NCBI RefSeq assembly: GCF_002240565.1
Contig: NZ_MZMO01000001.1
Location: 992,001-1,056,000, forward strand
Source: Clavibacter michiganensis subsp. insidiosus
GTDB lineage: Bacteria; Actinomycetota; Actinomycetes; Actinomycetales; Microbacteriaceae
Length of the DNA: 64,000 nt
Direction: 5' to 3'
Shown piece by piece: positions 1 to 9,745 of the stretch (position 1 is the first letter of the stretch; each line of letters starts with the position of its first letter). Under the pieces are notes generated by a model. It did no database searches and had not been told where the DNA came from. It saw nothing but the letters and a program-made list of their open reading frames with translations. The translations under genes were made by a program, and so were the position numbers.

Positions 1-105
1 CGCGGCCGCCAGCGCCAGCGGCGGGAGCGCGACGGCCACGAGGACGGCGGCGGTGCGGGAGCGGGAGGGCGAGGGGGAGGAGGGCGGGGCGACGGCGTCG
101 GGCAT
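1..105 (-). CDS. N-terminus of an exported or membrane protein (runs off the window)
   Basis: Reading leftwards from the ATG at 105, an open frame of 35 codons reaches the window edge. It encodes a Pro/Ser-rich start, a short Arg stretch (residues about 16-18) and then a hydrophobic Ala/Val/Leu segment. This looks like a signal peptide or first membrane helix. Nothing of the mature protein is visible, so no function can be given. The 120 bases between it and the next gene hold no other feature I can support. Confidence 0.45.
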   Translation of the reverse strand, partial: MPDAVAPPSSPSPSRSRTAAVLVAVALPPLALAAA

Positions 106-225
106 GCGGTCATCGTAGGCACGGCGGGCGGCGCGACCCGCCCGCCCCAGGGATCCGACATGCGGAGAGCCCCCGCCGCCGATCCGGTCCGGATCAGGCG
201 ACGAGGGCTCCGCGGTGCAGAAGGA

Positions 226-486
226 CTAGGCCTTCTTGCGGCCCACGATCGCGCCGTAGACCAGCAGGACGATGATCGCGCCGACGATGGCGAGCGCGAG
301 CGAGCCGAGGTCGAAGCCGTCGACCGGCTTGTTGAAGAGCGCGCTGCCGATGAAGCCGCCGAGGAAGGCCCCGACGACGCCCAGGATCAGCGTGACGATG
401 ATTCCGCCACCCTGCTTGCCCGGGAGGATCAGCTTGGCGAGCGCTCCGGCGATCAGACCCAGAACCAGAAAACCGATGATGCCCAT
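226..486 (-). CDS. GlsB/YeaQ/YmgE-family stress-response membrane protein
   Basis: This 86-residue protein begins MGIIGFLVLGL and has three hydrophobic segments (about 4-20, 30-52 and 62-80) separated by glycine-rich turns, ending in a basic RKK tail. Size, GAxxG patterns and the ILPGKQGGG loop match the transglycosylase-associated (GlsB/YeaQ) family of small inner-membrane stress proteins. The biochemical role of the family is unclear. The frame is open 30 codons further upstream, but ATG 486 has a GAGGAG ribosome site 8 nt before it and removes a non-conserved basic leader, so I chose it. Confidence 0.85.
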   Translation of the reverse strand: MGIIGFLVLGLIAGALAKLILPGKQGGGIIVTLILGVVGAFLGGFIGSALFNKPVDGFDLGSLALAIVGAIIVLLVYGAIVGRKKA

Positions 487-659
487 GTGCGTTACTCCTC
501 GAAGATTTCGTGCTGTGTGACACCCGAATGCGGGTGGACGTGACCCAGTCAAGCACCCGGAGGACCATTCGTGCAAAAACGTTTAGTGGATACGTCTTTA
601 CCGGACGGGGCTGCGGTACCCGTCCCGCCGCGGGATCCGGGGCGTCCAGGTGCCCGCGG

Positions 660-665
660 TACCGT
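660..665 (+). promoter_or_regulatory. -10 element TACCGT of the DUF427 gene
   Basis: TACCGT ends 6 nt before ATG 672. That spacing places the transcript start at or next to the start codon and predicts a leaderless mRNA. No Shine-Dalgarno sequence is visible in the gap. Confidence 0.45.
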
Positions 666-671
666 CGCCGC

Positions 672-1181
672 ATGCGCATCCCACCGGCCCGTCGTCCCCG
701 CGAGATCCCCGGCGAGGGGCAGGAGTCGGTGTGGGACTACCCGCGTCCGCCGCGCGTCGACCCGTCGTCCGAGCACGTCGTGATCGAGCTCGGCGGACGC
801 GTCGTCGCCGACAGCCGATCCGCTGTGCGGGTGCTCGAGACGAGCCACCCGCCGGTCTACTACCTCCCCTCCGCCGACTTCGCCGCGGGCGTGCTCGCGT
901 CTGCCGCGGGCCGGTCGTGGTGCGAGTACAAGGGGGAGGCGTCGTACCTCTCGCTCACCGCCGGCGGCGTCACGGCCGACCGCGCGGCCTGGTGGTACCC
1001 GTCGCCCACGCGCGGCTTCGAGGTGCTCGCCGACAAGGTCGCCGTGTACCCGTCCCGCATGGACGGCATCACGGTCGACGGCATCCAGGTGGAGGCCCAG
1101 GAGGGCGACTTCTACGGCGGCTGGATCACGCCGCGCGTGGTCGGCCCGTTCAAGGGCGCGCCGGGCACGCTCGGCTGGTGA
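672..1181 (+). CDS. DUF427 domain protein
   Basis: The 169-residue product carries a DUF427 fold. Family hallmarks are visible: SVWDYPRPP near the start, HVVIELGGRVVADS, the ETSHPPVYYLP segment, WCEYKGEASYL in the middle and a WWYP motif. DUF427 proteins are small beta-rich cytoplasmic proteins of unknown biochemical function, common in actinobacteria. The open frame extends further upstream, but family similarity begins just after ATG 672, and a -10 hexamer sits 6 nt before it. It is transcribed convergently with the CoA-binding protein gene, with an 18-base gap. Confidence 0.85.
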   Translation: MRIPPARRPREIPGEGQESVWDYPRPPRVDPSSEHVVIELGGRVVADSRSAVRVLETSHPPVYYLPSADFAAGVLASAAGRSWCEYKGEASYLSLTAGGVTADRAAWWYPSPTRGFEVLADKVAVYPSRMDGITVDGIQVEAQEGDFYGGWITPRVVGPFKGAPGTLGW

Positions 1182-1199
1182 TCCGCGCGGCCGCCTCCG

Positions 1200-1973
1200 C
1201 TAGACCGCGGCCTTCCGCGAGCTGATCACGCCGGTGTCGAAGCCGACCAGGTGCAGGCCGCCGTGGAACCGGGCGTGCTCGACCTTGACGCAGCGGTCCA
1301 TGACGACCGTGAGCCCGCGGGCCTCCGCGTCCTCGGCCGCCTCCTGGTTCCAGATGCCGAGCTGCACCCAGATGACGGGCGCGCCGATGGCGACCACGTC
1401 GTCCACCACCGAGGGGATGTCGCTCGCCTTCCGGAACACGTCGACGATGTCGGGCACCTCGGGCAGCGACGCGAGGTCGGGGTACGCCTGTCGCCCGAGG
1501 ATCTCGGTGGCGTTCGGGTTCACGAAGTACACACGGTAGTCGCTCGACTGCTGCAGGTACGTGCCGACGAAGTAGCTGGAGCGGGCCGGGTTCGGCGAGG
1601 CGCCGACGATGGCGATGCTCGTCGCGCGGCGGAGGATCGCCTGGCGCTCCTTCGCGCTCGGTCCGGTCCACGTGCGCTCGCTGCGGAGGAGCGCGGCGAG
1701 CGGGCTGGAGCGGGGGATCGCGCAGGTGAGGCCGTTCTGGAGCTGCGTGGTCTGGGTGCCGTCGGCGTCGCCCCCTCCGGCTGGCGCTGTGGCGACCGGC
1801 TCGGCGGGAGCGGATGCCTCCGTGTCGGCTGCCTGCGCCTCGGCAGCGTCGCCCGCCGCGCGGTCGGCGGCCTCCTCGGCCGGGTCGAGCGGCTCGAGGT
1901 CGGCCGCGTCCGCGGCCGGGTGGGGCGTGGATCCGGTGCGCTCGGGCGGCACGCCGCCGGTGTCGAAGCTCAC
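1200..1973 (-). CDS. CoA-binding domain protein coupled to metY
   Basis: This 257-residue protein has a low-complexity Ala/Pro/Glu-rich first third (to about residue 105) followed by a Rossmann-type CoA-binding domain of the YccU kind, with IAIVGASPNPARSS as the nucleotide-binding loop and VYFVNPNA after the second strand. The enzymatic role is unknown; related domains bind CoA or NAD. The GTG start overlaps the metY stop in a GTGA arrangement and has GGAGGG upstream, so the two are probably translationally coupled. Pairing with an O-acetylhomoserine sulfhydrylase suggests a link to sulfur amino-acid metabolism, which is inference. The long N-terminal extension could be a linker. Confidence 0.8.
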   Translation of the reverse strand: MSFDTGGVPPERTGSTPHPAADAADLEPLDPAEEAADRAAGDAAEAQAADTEASAPAEPVATAPAGGGDADGTQTTQLQNGLTCAIPRSSPLAALLRSERTWTGPSAKERQAILRRATSIAIVGASPNPARSSYFVGTYLQQSSDYRVYFVNPNATEILGRQAYPDLASLPEVPDIVDVFRKASDIPSVVDDVVAIGAPVIWVQLGIWNQEAAEDAEARGLTVVMDRCVKVEHARFHGGLHLVGFDTGVISSRKAAV

Positions 1974-3265
1974 TTCGCTCCCTCCGTGGCGGCGGCGAGC
2001 GCCTGGTCCAGGTCGTGGATGATGTCGGCGACGTCCTCGATGCCGACGCTGATGCGGACGATGCCGGGCAGCACGCCCGCGTCCACCAGCTGCGACTCGC
2101 TCAGCTGCGCGTGGGTCGTGGAGGCCGGGTGGATGACGAGGGTCTTCGCGTCGCCGATGTTGGCGAGGTGGCTCGCGAGCTCGACCGACTCGATGAAGCG
2201 CTGGCCCACCGCGCGGCCGCCCGCGACCTCGAACGTGAACACGGATCCGGGTCCCGTCGGCAGGTACTTGCGCGCCCGCTCGTGGTGCGGGTGCGCGGGG
2301 AGGCCGGCCCAGTTGACGGCCGTGATGCGCGGATCCGCATCCAGCCACTCGGCGACGGCCCGCGAGTTGTCGATGTGCGCCTGCATCCGGTACGGCAGCG
2401 TCTCGACGCCCTGCGCGAGCAGGAACGCGGAGTGCGGTGCGAGCGCGGGCCCGATGTCGCGCAGCTGCTCGGCGCGGAGGCGGGTGAGGAACGCGTACTC
2501 GCCGAAGTTGCCGGTCCAGTTGAGGCCGCCGTAGCTCGGCACGGGCTGGTCCAGCAGCGGGAAGCGCGCGCTCCCCCAGTCGAAGAGGCCCGACTCGACG
2601 ACCACGCCGCCGAGCGTGGTGCCGTGCCCGCCGAGGAACTTCGTGGCCGAGTGGATGACGATGTCGGCGCCCCACTCGATGGGCCGGTTGAGGTACGGGG
2701 TCGCGATGGTGGAGTCGATGACGAGCGGGACGCCGGCCGCGTGCGCCACGGCGGCGAGCCCCTCGATGTCCGCGATCTCGCCCGACGGATTCGCGACGGT
2801 CTCCGCGAAGACGAGCTTCGTGCGGTCGGTGATGGCGGCGGCGTAGTCGGCCGGATCGCTCGACTGGACGAAGGTGGTCTCGACGCCGAAGCGGCGGAGG
2901 GTCACGTTGAGCTGGGTGATGGATCCGCCGTAGAGGTTCGCGGAGGCGACGATGTGGTCGCCGGCGCCCGCGAGCGAGGCGAAGGTGATGTATTGCGCGC
3001 TCAGCCCGCTCGCCGTGGCGACCGCGCCGAGGCCGCCCTCGAGGCTGGCGACGCGCTCCTCGAAGGACGCGACGGTGGGGTTCGACATGCGCGAGTAGAC
3101 GTTGCCGTACTTCTGCAGCGCGAAGCGCGCGGCGGCGTCGGCGGTGTCGTCGAAGACGAACGCGCTCGACTGGTAGATGGGGAGGGCGCGCGCGCCCGTG
3201 GTGGCGTCGGGGATGTTGCCCGCGTGGATCGCCCTCGTCTTGAACCCGTACTCGCGATCGACCAT
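1970..3265 (-). CDS. metY: O-acetylhomoserine aminocarboxypropyltransferase (sulfhydrylase)
   Basis: The 431-residue product is a Cys/Met-metabolism PLP enzyme. It shows TRAIHAGN at the start, YSRMSNPT, the cofactor-contacting ANLYGGS motif, and SATKFLGGHGT containing the PLP lysine. MetY-type enzymes make homocysteine from O-acetylhomoserine and sulfide in the cytoplasm, bypassing cystathionine. Length is typical of the family. The frame is open 20 codons upstream, but ATG 3265 begins the conserved part (MVDREYGFKTRAIHAGN). metX is not in this window. The CoA-binding gene follows directly with overlapping codons. A generic homocysteine synthase is equally acceptable as a name. Confidence 0.9.
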   Translation of the reverse strand: MVDREYGFKTRAIHAGNIPDATTGARALPIYQSSAFVFDDTADAAARFALQKYGNVYSRMSNPTVASFEERVASLEGGLGAVATASGLSAQYITFASLAGAGDHIVASANLYGGSITQLNVTLRRFGVETTFVQSSDPADYAAAITDRTKLVFAETVANPSGEIADIEGLAAVAHAAGVPLVIDSTIATPYLNRPIEWGADIVIHSATKFLGGHGTTLGGVVVESGLFDWGSARFPLLDQPVPSYGGLNWTGNFGEYAFLTRLRAEQLRDIGPALAPHSAFLLAQGVETLPYRMQAHIDNSRAVAEWLDADPRITAVNWAGLPAHPHHERARKYLPTGPGSVFTFEVAGGRAVGQRFIESVELASHLANIGDAKTLVIHPASTTHAQLSESQLVDAGVLPGIVRISVGIEDVADIIHDLDQALAAATEGAK

Positions 3266-3346
3266 GGGGACGACGCTAGCCCGCGCTCCCGACGGTTCCC
3301 CGGCCGGGCCGTAACGGGGCGACATGCGGACGGGCGAGGCCGAGCA

Positions 3347-4351
3347 TCAGCTCAGGCGCACGGCCGCGAGGGCGAGGCCCGCGATGAGCGCCCAGGAGAG
3401 GAGGCCGGCGGCGAGCGCGGATCCGCCCTGGCCGACGAGCTCGCGGAGGCGCACCGCGGATCCGAGCGCCACGAGCGCGATCGCCAGCAGCGCGGTCTGC
3501 ACGACCTGCGCGGCGTCGAGCACGCCGACCGGGAGCGGCACGAAGGTGCGGATCAGCACGGCCGCGAGGAACCCGAGCACGAACAGCGGCACGATCGGCG
3601 GGCGCGCGGCGCCCGCGACGCGGCCCTCGCGGCGGCGCATCACGAGGCCCGCGACGGCGACGACGGGCGCGAGCAGCAGCACGCGCGTGAGCTTGACGGC
3701 GATCGCGATGGTGAGGGCCGCGGATCCCGCGATCTGCGCGGTCGCGACCACCTGCCCCACGTCGTGCACGCCCGCGCCCACCCAGTGCCCGAAGGCGACG
3801 TCGTCGAGGCCGAGCGGTCCGGCGAGCGGCGGCAGCACGGCGATCGCGAGGGTCCCGCAGAGGGTGACGAGCGCGACGGGCGCGCCCTGGTCGGCGGGCT
3901 TCGCGCGCGTGACGCCGGCCATGGCGCCGATCGCGCTCGCGCCGCAGATGGAGCACCCGGTCGCGAGCAGGAGCGGCTGCTGGCCCGGCATGCGGAGCGC
4001 GCGGGCGATCGCGTAGGTGCCCGCGAACGCGAGCACGACGACCGCGACCACGAGTAGGACCGCGCGCCAGCCGAGCCCGACGATGTCCGAGAGGCCGAGC
4101 TGCAGGCCGAGGAGCACCACGCCGATCCGCATCAGCCGCTTGGAGGCGAGCGTGAGGCCGGGCTTGAGCGCGCCGGTGAGCGCGGGCCGGGCGGCCGGGA
4201 TCTGCGCGGCGACGATGCCCAGCGCGACCGCGACGGTGAGCAGCGGGATCGCCGGGACGAGCGCGTGCACGCCCCACGCGACGAGCGCCGCCGCCGCCGC
4301 GGCGCCGAGGCCGGGGAGCGCGGGGTGGAGGCGGGTGGCGGTGGCGGGCAT
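3347..4351 (-). CDS. YeiH/UPF0324-family putative sulfate exporter
   Basis: The 334-residue membrane protein has about ten hydrophobic helices and the family signature CSICGASAI (around residue 133). The family is annotated as putative sulfate or organosulfonate exporters; transport has been shown for few members. Its ATG shares one base with the pmt stop codon (TGATG), so the two form an operon. The nearby metY makes a sulfur role attractive, but metY is a separate unit and the link is inference. Confidence 0.8.
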   Translation of the reverse strand: MPATATRLHPALPGLGAAAAAALVAWGVHALVPAIPLLTVAVALGIVAAQIPAARPALTGALKPGLTLASKRLMRIGVVLLGLQLGLSDIVGLGWRAVLLVVAVVVLAFAGTYAIARALRMPGQQPLLLATGCSICGASAIGAMAGVTRAKPADQGAPVALVTLCGTLAIAVLPPLAGPLGLDDVAFGHWVGAGVHDVGQVVATAQIAGSAALTIAIAVKLTRVLLLAPVVAVAGLVMRRREGRVAGAARPPIVPLFVLGFLAAVLIRTFVPLPVGVLDAAQVVQTALLAIALVALGSAVRLRELVGQGGSALAAGLLSWALIAGLALAAVRLS

Positions 4352-6075
4352 CAGATCCAGCCCGAGGGGATCCACGCGTGTAGCCGCCAGAACCAGGTGG
4401 GCACGAGCTGCCCGGTCCACAGCGGGTAGAAGAACGCGCTGACGAGGGCGCACACCACGAGGACCACGCCCACGATCACGATGCCGCGCGTGCGGCGGGG
4501 CCGGGGATCGCCGCGGTCGCCGAGGATCATGCCGAGCACCATCGCGAGGCACAGGATCAGGTACGGCTCGAAGGCGATCGAGTAGAACTGGAAGACCGGG
4601 CGGTTCACGTAGAGCAGCCACGGCAGGTACCCGACGACCATGCCCATGAGCACGAGGCCCACGCGCCACTCGCGGCGGGCGGCGAGCCGGTAGACGAGGT
4701 AGCGCATCGCGGCCACCGAGAGCCACCAGATGATGGGATTCGCGATCGAGGTGATGGACGCCGAGCACGCGTCGATCGTGCAGCCCGACTCCCCGTAGCC
4801 GTAGCCCTCGTAGTAGAACTGCGTCGGCCGGTAGAGCAGGAGCCAGAGGCGCGGATCCGCGCGGTACGGGTGCGTGACGTCGAGCCCCACGTTGAACGCG
4901 TACTGCTGCGCGAGGTAGTGCCAGAGGCTCTGGATCGACAGCGGCACCCACGCGAGGCCGCCCTGCCACGCGTTCGCGCCCTCCGCCGCCCAGTCGCGGA
5001 AGTACCCGTTCGATGTGGCGAACCAGCCCGCGTAGGAGGCGAGGAACGCGGCGATCGCGGGCGGGACGAGGAGGAGGAACGACACGGGCCCCTGCACCGC
5101 GGCGCCCGCCGTGAACCACGCGGCGAGCCCGTGGCGGCGGCGCAGCAGCATGTCGGTGATCACCACGTAGAGGCCGAAGCCCGCGAGGAAGAAGATGCCG
5201 GACCACTTGACGCTGGAGGTCACGCCGAACGCGAGGCCGGCCGCGACGAGCCACGGGCGCCACAGCACGACCGGGCCGAACTCCAGCGGCCGCGCGTCCA
5301 CGGGGCGCGCCGCCCGACGGCGTTCGAGCAGCGCGGTGAAGCGGCGCTCGTGCCAGGTGCGGTCGAGGAGGATCGCGCCGAAGCCGAGCAGGCCGAAGAA
5401 CATCACGTGCGTGTCGAGCAGCGCGATGCGGCTCATCACGATGGCGTGGCCGTCGATCGCGAACAGGAAGCCGGCGATGGTCGCGACGACCGCGGAGCCC
5501 GTGAGGCGGCGGGCGATGAGCATCAGGAGGACGACCGCGAGCGTGCCGACGACGGCGGTCGCGATGCGCCAGCCCACCGGAGCCGCCGCGCCGAAGACCG
5601 CGAGGCCGAGCGCGATGATCCACTTGCCGAGCGGCGGGTGCGCCACGAACGCGGGTGCCTGGAGGTAGCCGTCGGTCTGCCCGGCGATGAAGTCGGGGTT
5701 CGGATCCGTGGGCCACGAGCCCTCGTAGCCGAGGTGGAGGAGGGTCCACGCGTCCTTCACGTAGAAGGTCTCGTCGAACACGAGCGTGGCGGGGTGGCCG
5801 AGGCTCTGGATCCGGAGGACCGCCGCGAGCAGCGTGATGGCGATGGGGCCGCCCCCGTGCCACGCGCGGCGGCGGGCGGGTGTGGAGACGAGGCGCGCCC
5901 ACAGGTCGTCGAGGCGGGATCCGCGGGCGGTGACCGCGCGCTCGTCGGCGCGCTGGGCAGCCCGGGCCGGCGTCGCGTCCGGAGCGTCGGCGGGCTCGGG
6001 GATCACGTATGCCGCGACGGGAGCGGCCGTGCCGTCGTCCCCGTGCTCGGCGGGGCGGTGGGGCGAGTCGGGCAC
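4351..6075 (-). CDS. pmt: Polyprenyl-phosphate-mannose protein O-mannosyltransferase
   Basis: The 574-residue protein is a GT39 family O-mannosyltransferase, which adds mannose from a lipid-linked donor to Ser/Thr of proteins leaving through Sec. A cytoplasmic N-terminus (about 90 residues, Ala/Pro-rich) precedes about ten membrane helices. The catalytic acidic motif is visible as FDETFYVKDAW in the first extracellular loop, followed by HPPLGKW. The C-terminus ends LVPTWFWRLHAW, typical of actinobacterial Pmt. The start is GTG 6075, with GATGAT 5 nt before it as a possible -10. It is usually near rsmI in actinobacteria; here rsmI is 4.5 kb away on the other strand. Confidence 0.92.
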   Translation of the reverse strand: MPDSPHRPAEHGDDGTAAPVAAYVIPEPADAPDATPARAAQRADERAVTARGSRLDDLWARLVSTPARRRAWHGGGPIAITLLAAVLRIQSLGHPATLVFDETFYVKDAWTLLHLGYEGSWPTDPNPDFIAGQTDGYLQAPAFVAHPPLGKWIIALGLAVFGAAAPVGWRIATAVVGTLAVVLLMLIARRLTGSAVVATIAGFLFAIDGHAIVMSRIALLDTHVMFFGLLGFGAILLDRTWHERRFTALLERRRAARPVDARPLEFGPVVLWRPWLVAAGLAFGVTSSVKWSGIFFLAGFGLYVVITDMLLRRRHGLAAWFTAGAAVQGPVSFLLLVPPAIAAFLASYAGWFATSNGYFRDWAAEGANAWQGGLAWVPLSIQSLWHYLAQQYAFNVGLDVTHPYRADPRLWLLLYRPTQFYYEGYGYGESGCTIDACSASITSIANPIIWWLSVAAMRYLVYRLAARREWRVGLVLMGMVVGYLPWLLYVNRPVFQFYSIAFEPYLILCLAMVLGMILGDRGDPRPRRTRGIVIVGVVLVVCALVSAFFYPLWTGQLVPTWFWRLHAWIPSGWI

Positions 6076-6282
6076 GGCTCATCATCGCACGCAGGTGCGC
6101 GGGCGCCCGGGTCGCGGACGCTCCGCGGCTCCGGGGCGTCGGGACCCCGTGAGGTTCCGGACGGGGGCCGTAGGAGTCCCGTGAGCGGGCTCGCGGGCGG
6201 GATCCGCGCGGAGGTGGACTGGGCGCATGCCCTTCCCGTGCCGCGTCCCTCCCGTCCCCACCCGCGCGGCGGAGGCGCGGCG

Positions 6283-6831
6283 ATGAGCGTGATCGCGGCC
6301 GTCGCGACGCCGCGCGCGGGTGCGGCGACCCCGGCGGTGCCGGCCGCGCCCGCCGTGCTCGACGACGTCGTGGTCGCCGGGGTCTCGATGCGGCGGCTCG
6401 TGGAGGTGTGCGGCACGCCGTGCGTCCACTCGAACGAGGCGCTGGGGATCCGCGACGACGCGGACGGATGCGGCGCGCTCGTGGTCGTGGCGGTGACGGC
6501 CGTCCTCGTGGGGCCCGGCGGGGAGCGCGTCGTCTGCGTCGACGGGCACCTCGACGGCGTGGACGCGCGCTGGTCGGAGGCGCGCGTCCTCGGCCGGCCG
6601 GTCGGCGGCCGGTCGGTGGCGCGGATCGTCGCGGCCTCACCGACCTCGGGGACGACCGCGGTCGCGCTCCCCGACGACCTGGCGCTCGGGGACCTCGTCG
6701 TCGTGCCGTGCGGCGGATCGCCCGCCCTGCACGACGTGCGGCTCGGCGGGCGTCCCGTGGGCACCGAGCGCCTGGGCGGGCGCGGCGCGGGGGAGCGCCG
6801 CGTGCCGCCGCGTCGTCGGCGGAGGCACTGA
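6283..6831 (+). CDS. Orphan protein of unknown function
   Basis: I do not recognise this 182-residue protein. ATG 6283 has GGAGG about 9 nt upstream, and third codon positions are almost always G or C, which supports coding. Residues about 23-45 contain MRRLVEVCGTPCVHSNEAL. The second half (ARVLGRPVGGRSVARI, then ALPDDLALGDLVVVPCGG) vaguely recalls the C-terminal beta domain of alanine-racemase-fold decarboxylases, but no catalytic domain is present and this is only a resemblance. The C-terminus is Arg-rich. The next gene begins 1 base after its stop, so the pair is probably an operon. Confidence 0.55.
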   Translation: MSVIAAVATPRAGAATPAVPAAPAVLDDVVVAGVSMRRLVEVCGTPCVHSNEALGIRDDADGCGALVVVAVTAVLVGPGGERVVCVDGHLDGVDARWSEARVLGRPVGGRSVARIVAASPTSGTTAVALPDDLALGDLVVVPCGGSPALHDVRLGGRPVGTERLGGRGAGERRVPPRRRRRH

Positions 6832-6832
6832 G

Positions 6833-7369
6833 GTGCGCGCGCCGCTCCTCGACCCGTCCGCCGGCGGCAGCCGTTCGCGGACCCCGCGCATGGCGTTCGC
6901 GGGCGACGACATCCCGGCGCTCGCCGACCTGCGCGCCGCCCTCCAGGACCGGGGCGACGAGGATCCGCGTCCCGTCCGCGCCCTGGTCGTGGGCGTCGAC
7001 GCGCAGGCCGGCGGGATCCGCGGGGTGCACGCCGCCGCGCGCTGCCTCCGCGCCGTGCGCGTGCCGGACCACCTGCCGCAGCTACGGCACCTCGTGGTCG
7101 TGGTCGGCGGCCGCATCGGCGCGATCCGGCCGGACCTCCGCGCGCTCGACGCGTGGGTGGTGCGCACGCACGCGGGGCTCGAGCGCACGCGCGGCGCGGA
7201 CGTCGCCGTGACGGGGATCCTGGTGTCCGGCTGCGTGACGCCCCGGCTCCTCACGAACCGGGTCGTCGACCTCGTCCGGCACCCGATCGCGGCGCCGCGG
7301 ATCGCCGTGGCGTGGGCGGACATCCGCGACCGGCGGATCCGCGACGTCGCCCTGGAGGCGTGGTGCTGA
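6833..7369 (+). CDS. Orphan protein of unknown function, second gene of the pair
   Basis: This 178-residue protein begins at GTG 6833, one base after the preceding stop. It shows strong coding bias. It looks cytoplasmic and alpha/beta: ALVVGVDAQAGG and LRHLVVVVGGRIGAI are strand-like, with no membrane segment or signal peptide. I see no diagnostic motif. Tight packing with the previous gene implies joint expression. It converges on the GH13 gene, with 40 bases between them. Confidence 0.55.
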   Translation: MRAPLLDPSAGGSRSRTPRMAFAGDDIPALADLRAALQDRGDEDPRPVRALVVGVDAQAGGIRGVHAAARCLRAVRVPDHLPQLRHLVVVVGGRIGAIRPDLRALDAWVVRTHAGLERTRGADVAVTGILVSGCVTPRLLTNRVVDLVRHPIAAPRIAVAWADIRDRRIRDVALEAWC

Positions 7370-7409
7370 TCCGCCGTCCGGCGATCCCGCGGCCCGGGGG
7401 CCGGGCGGC

Positions 7410-9656
7410 CTAGGCCTCCTCGGCCTCCGGCTCCTCGTCGAGCAGCAGGAACAGGCCCGCGTAGGGCTCGAGCTGCACGGGGAAGCTGGACAGGTCGTCG
7501 ACCGTGCCGACCTCCTCGCCCGAGGTCGCGTCGCGCACGACGCGGCGGGCGGGGAGCTCCTCGGAGCGGACGGTCGCGACGATCGCCTCGCCCGTGAAGT
7601 TCAGCACCGTGAGCTGCAGGCGCGCGTCGGCCTCCGGGTCGCCGTTGTCCAGGCGGTGCACCATCACCAGCATGCCGGGGTGGCCGACGTCGGGGACGTC
7701 GAGCTGCGTGCCGAGCGCGACGTCGAAGCGCTCGCGCACCTCGAGCACGCTGCGGAGCCCGGACGCGAACGACGACGGGTCGCCGACCTGCGCGGGCAGC
7801 GATCCGTAGAGCGAGCGGCCGCGCGGCATCCCGGATCCGGACCCGGTCGCCTCGGGCGCCGCGTCGAGCAGGTCGTGCCCGCCGCGGTGGACCCAGCGGG
7901 TGTCGCCGCCCTCGATGAGGTCGGCCACCTGCGACGCGTGCAGCGGCAGCACGCCGAGCAGGTCCCACGCGGAGAGCGCGAAGACGCCCGGCTGCCACGC
8001 GTTGAACTTGGCGAGCAGGAGGTGCGCGGCGCGGATCCCGGCGACGTCGCCATCGCCGATCGCGTCGAGCGTCGTGAAGCCCTGCGCGGCCGCGATGACG
8101 GACGCCGTGGTGCAGGCGATGCCGTTCGTCGTGAACACGTGGTTGTAGTCGGCGCTGTCGCCCGTGAGCTCCTCGAGGAGGTCGCCGCGGATGGTCTCCG
8201 CGAGATCCGCCCCGGTCATCTCGTCGCCGCGGAACGGGAACACGTCGGCGCAGTGCTCGGTCGCCCAGTGCACGAGCTCGTAGGTGAGCTCGTCGTGGTT
8301 CTGGAGCGCGTGCACGAGGGTGACGGGATCCACGCCGACCTCGAGCGAGGTGCGGAGCGTGAGGCGCAGGAACTCGGTGTCGCCGGTCGCGAGCGCGTGC
8401 TGGTACGCGGGCCGGTTGATGAAGTCGTAGGAGAGGTCGGCGCCGACGCGGCCGGTGTCGCGGATGTCCTCCATCGTGAGGTTCAGCTCCTGGAAGGAGA
8501 ATCCGCCGACCTTGCGCACCATGCTCGCGATGAGGTGGTTCGCCGCCTCCGAGAGCGGGTGGCCCTCGGACCACGCCGGGCCCTCGACGCTCTTCTCCAC
8601 GCCGAGGAAGCCGTTGGCGTCGAGCCGGAGCGCGCTCGCGCCGAGGTCGCCGAGCGAGTGCAGCGCGTCGCCGATGACCATGCGCATTCCGGCGAACGTG
8701 GGGTCGAGCCAGTTGATGGAGGGCTGGCCCTGCTTGAAGTAGTGCAGGTAGACCCAGCGGCGGGTGCGGCCGTCGACGCCGAGCACGGGCGCGGTCGCGC
8801 TCCAGTTGGTCTCCTTGACGCCGGGCGCGTAGAAGATCACGCGCTGCAGGCGGCCGATGATGTAGCCCTGGTCGGCGAGCGCCTGCTCGGCGGCGACGTC
8901 GAGGTTCACGGCGTCGCGGCCGGGGAGCACGTCGGGCAGGAGGCCCCAGTCCTCCTCGGGGATCTCGACCATGTGGTAGATCCCGGGGAAGTCCTTGTAG
9001 CCCATCTCCGCGAGGCGGAAGTCGGCGCCCTTGCCGGTGTGGCCGGGCACGATGTCGTCGATGACGCTGCCGCCGTGCCGGTCGGCGACCTCGGTGAGGC
9101 GTCGGAACTCGTCCTCCGTGCCGAACGCGGCGTCGATCTGGGTGCTGATGCGGTCGAAGTGGCCGTCGACGCTCGCGGTCTGCGACCACTCGGTGATGCC
9201 GCCCGCGAGCTTCACGGGGCCGGTGTGCACGGCCTCGATGCCGATGGACTGGAAGATCTCCCACAGCTGCGGGTCGCCGAGCGCGCCGAGGTACGACTCG
9301 CCCTCCTTCGTGATGAGCGAGATCGGGTAGGCGGTGAACCAGACCGACGCGGTGTCGATGGCGCGGCGCGCGTCCGGCCGGGCGTACGGGTTCGACCACA
9401 TGCTGGGCGAGCCGGAGAGGCCGCGGCTCAGCACGTCGGCGTCCCCGAGCATCGACTGGCGGCGGAGCCACTCCACGTAGGAGGGGTTCGACGCGTCGGC
9501 GGCGCGCGGGTCGTTCGACGAGCGGCGGATCCCGCTGGCGCGCAGCTGCGGACGGGCGCGGAGACGGGCGGGGCGGGCCGGGAAGCGCTCCTCGTCGTAC
9601 GTGATCTCCGTGGGCTCCGGCTCGGGGATCGCGTTCGTCTCGATGGCGTCGTCCAC
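7410..9656 (-). CDS. GH13 alpha-amylase family enzyme, trehalose-synthase-like
   Basis: The 748-residue cytoplasmic protein has a GH13 barrel in the middle. [12 protein letters not shown] carries the nucleophile Asp, [12 protein letters not shown] the acid/base Glu, and [11 protein letters not shown] the transition-state Asp. DDIVPGHTG stands where the usual first conserved region is expected. The last about 100 residues form a beta domain. Overall style suggests a maltose/trehalose-interconverting or related glucosyltransferase rather than a secreted amylase, because there is no signal peptide. Substrate is not certain. The GTG start at 9656 has GAGGAG about 6 nt upstream. The 89-base gap to the divergent SRPBCC gene must hold both promoters. 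Confidence 0.75.
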   Translation of the reverse strand: MDDAIETNAIPEPEPTEITYDEERFPARPARLRARPQLRASGIRRSSNDPRAADASNPSYVEWLRRQSMLGDADVLSRGLSGSPSMWSNPYARPDARRAIDTASVWFTAYPISLITKEGESYLGALGDPQLWEIFQSIGIEAVHTGPVKLAGGITEWSQTASVDGHFDRISTQIDAAFGTEDEFRRLTEVADRHGGSVIDDIVPGHTGKGADFRLAEMGYKDFPGIYHMVEIPEEDWGLLPDVLPGRDAVNLDVAAEQALADQGYIIGRLQRVIFYAPGVKETNWSATAPVLGVDGRTRRWVYLHYFKQGQPSINWLDPTFAGMRMVIGDALHSLGDLGASALRLDANGFLGVEKSVEGPAWSEGHPLSEAANHLIASMVRKVGGFSFQELNLTMEDIRDTGRVGADLSYDFINRPAYQHALATGDTEFLRLTLRTSLEVGVDPVTLVHALQNHDELTYELVHWATEHCADVFPFRGDEMTGADLAETIRGDLLEELTGDSADYNHVFTTNGIACTTASVIAAAQGFTTLDAIGDGDVAGIRAAHLLLAKFNAWQPGVFALSAWDLLGVLPLHASQVADLIEGGDTRWVHRGGHDLLDAAPEATGSGSGMPRGRSLYGSLPAQVGDPSSFASGLRSVLEVRERFDVALGTQLDVPDVGHPGMLVMVHRLDNGDPEADARLQLTVLNFTGEAIVATVRSEELPARRVVRDATSGEEVGTVDDLSSFPVQLEPYAGLFLLLDEEPEAEEA

Positions 9657-9745
9657 TGGTGCTCCTCGGGGTGGTGGTTCGTCGCGCCCGATCCGGGCGG
9701 CGTCGGCCCGCGGGGCCGCTGTGACGAGCGTACGCAGGATGGCGG

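Noticed and set aside
1814..4057. Very long plus-strand open frame opposite metY and the YeiH-type gene
   Set aside because: It is antisense to two well-recognised genes; its Arg/Asp/Gly-rich translation is typical of a shadow frame in GC-rich DNA.
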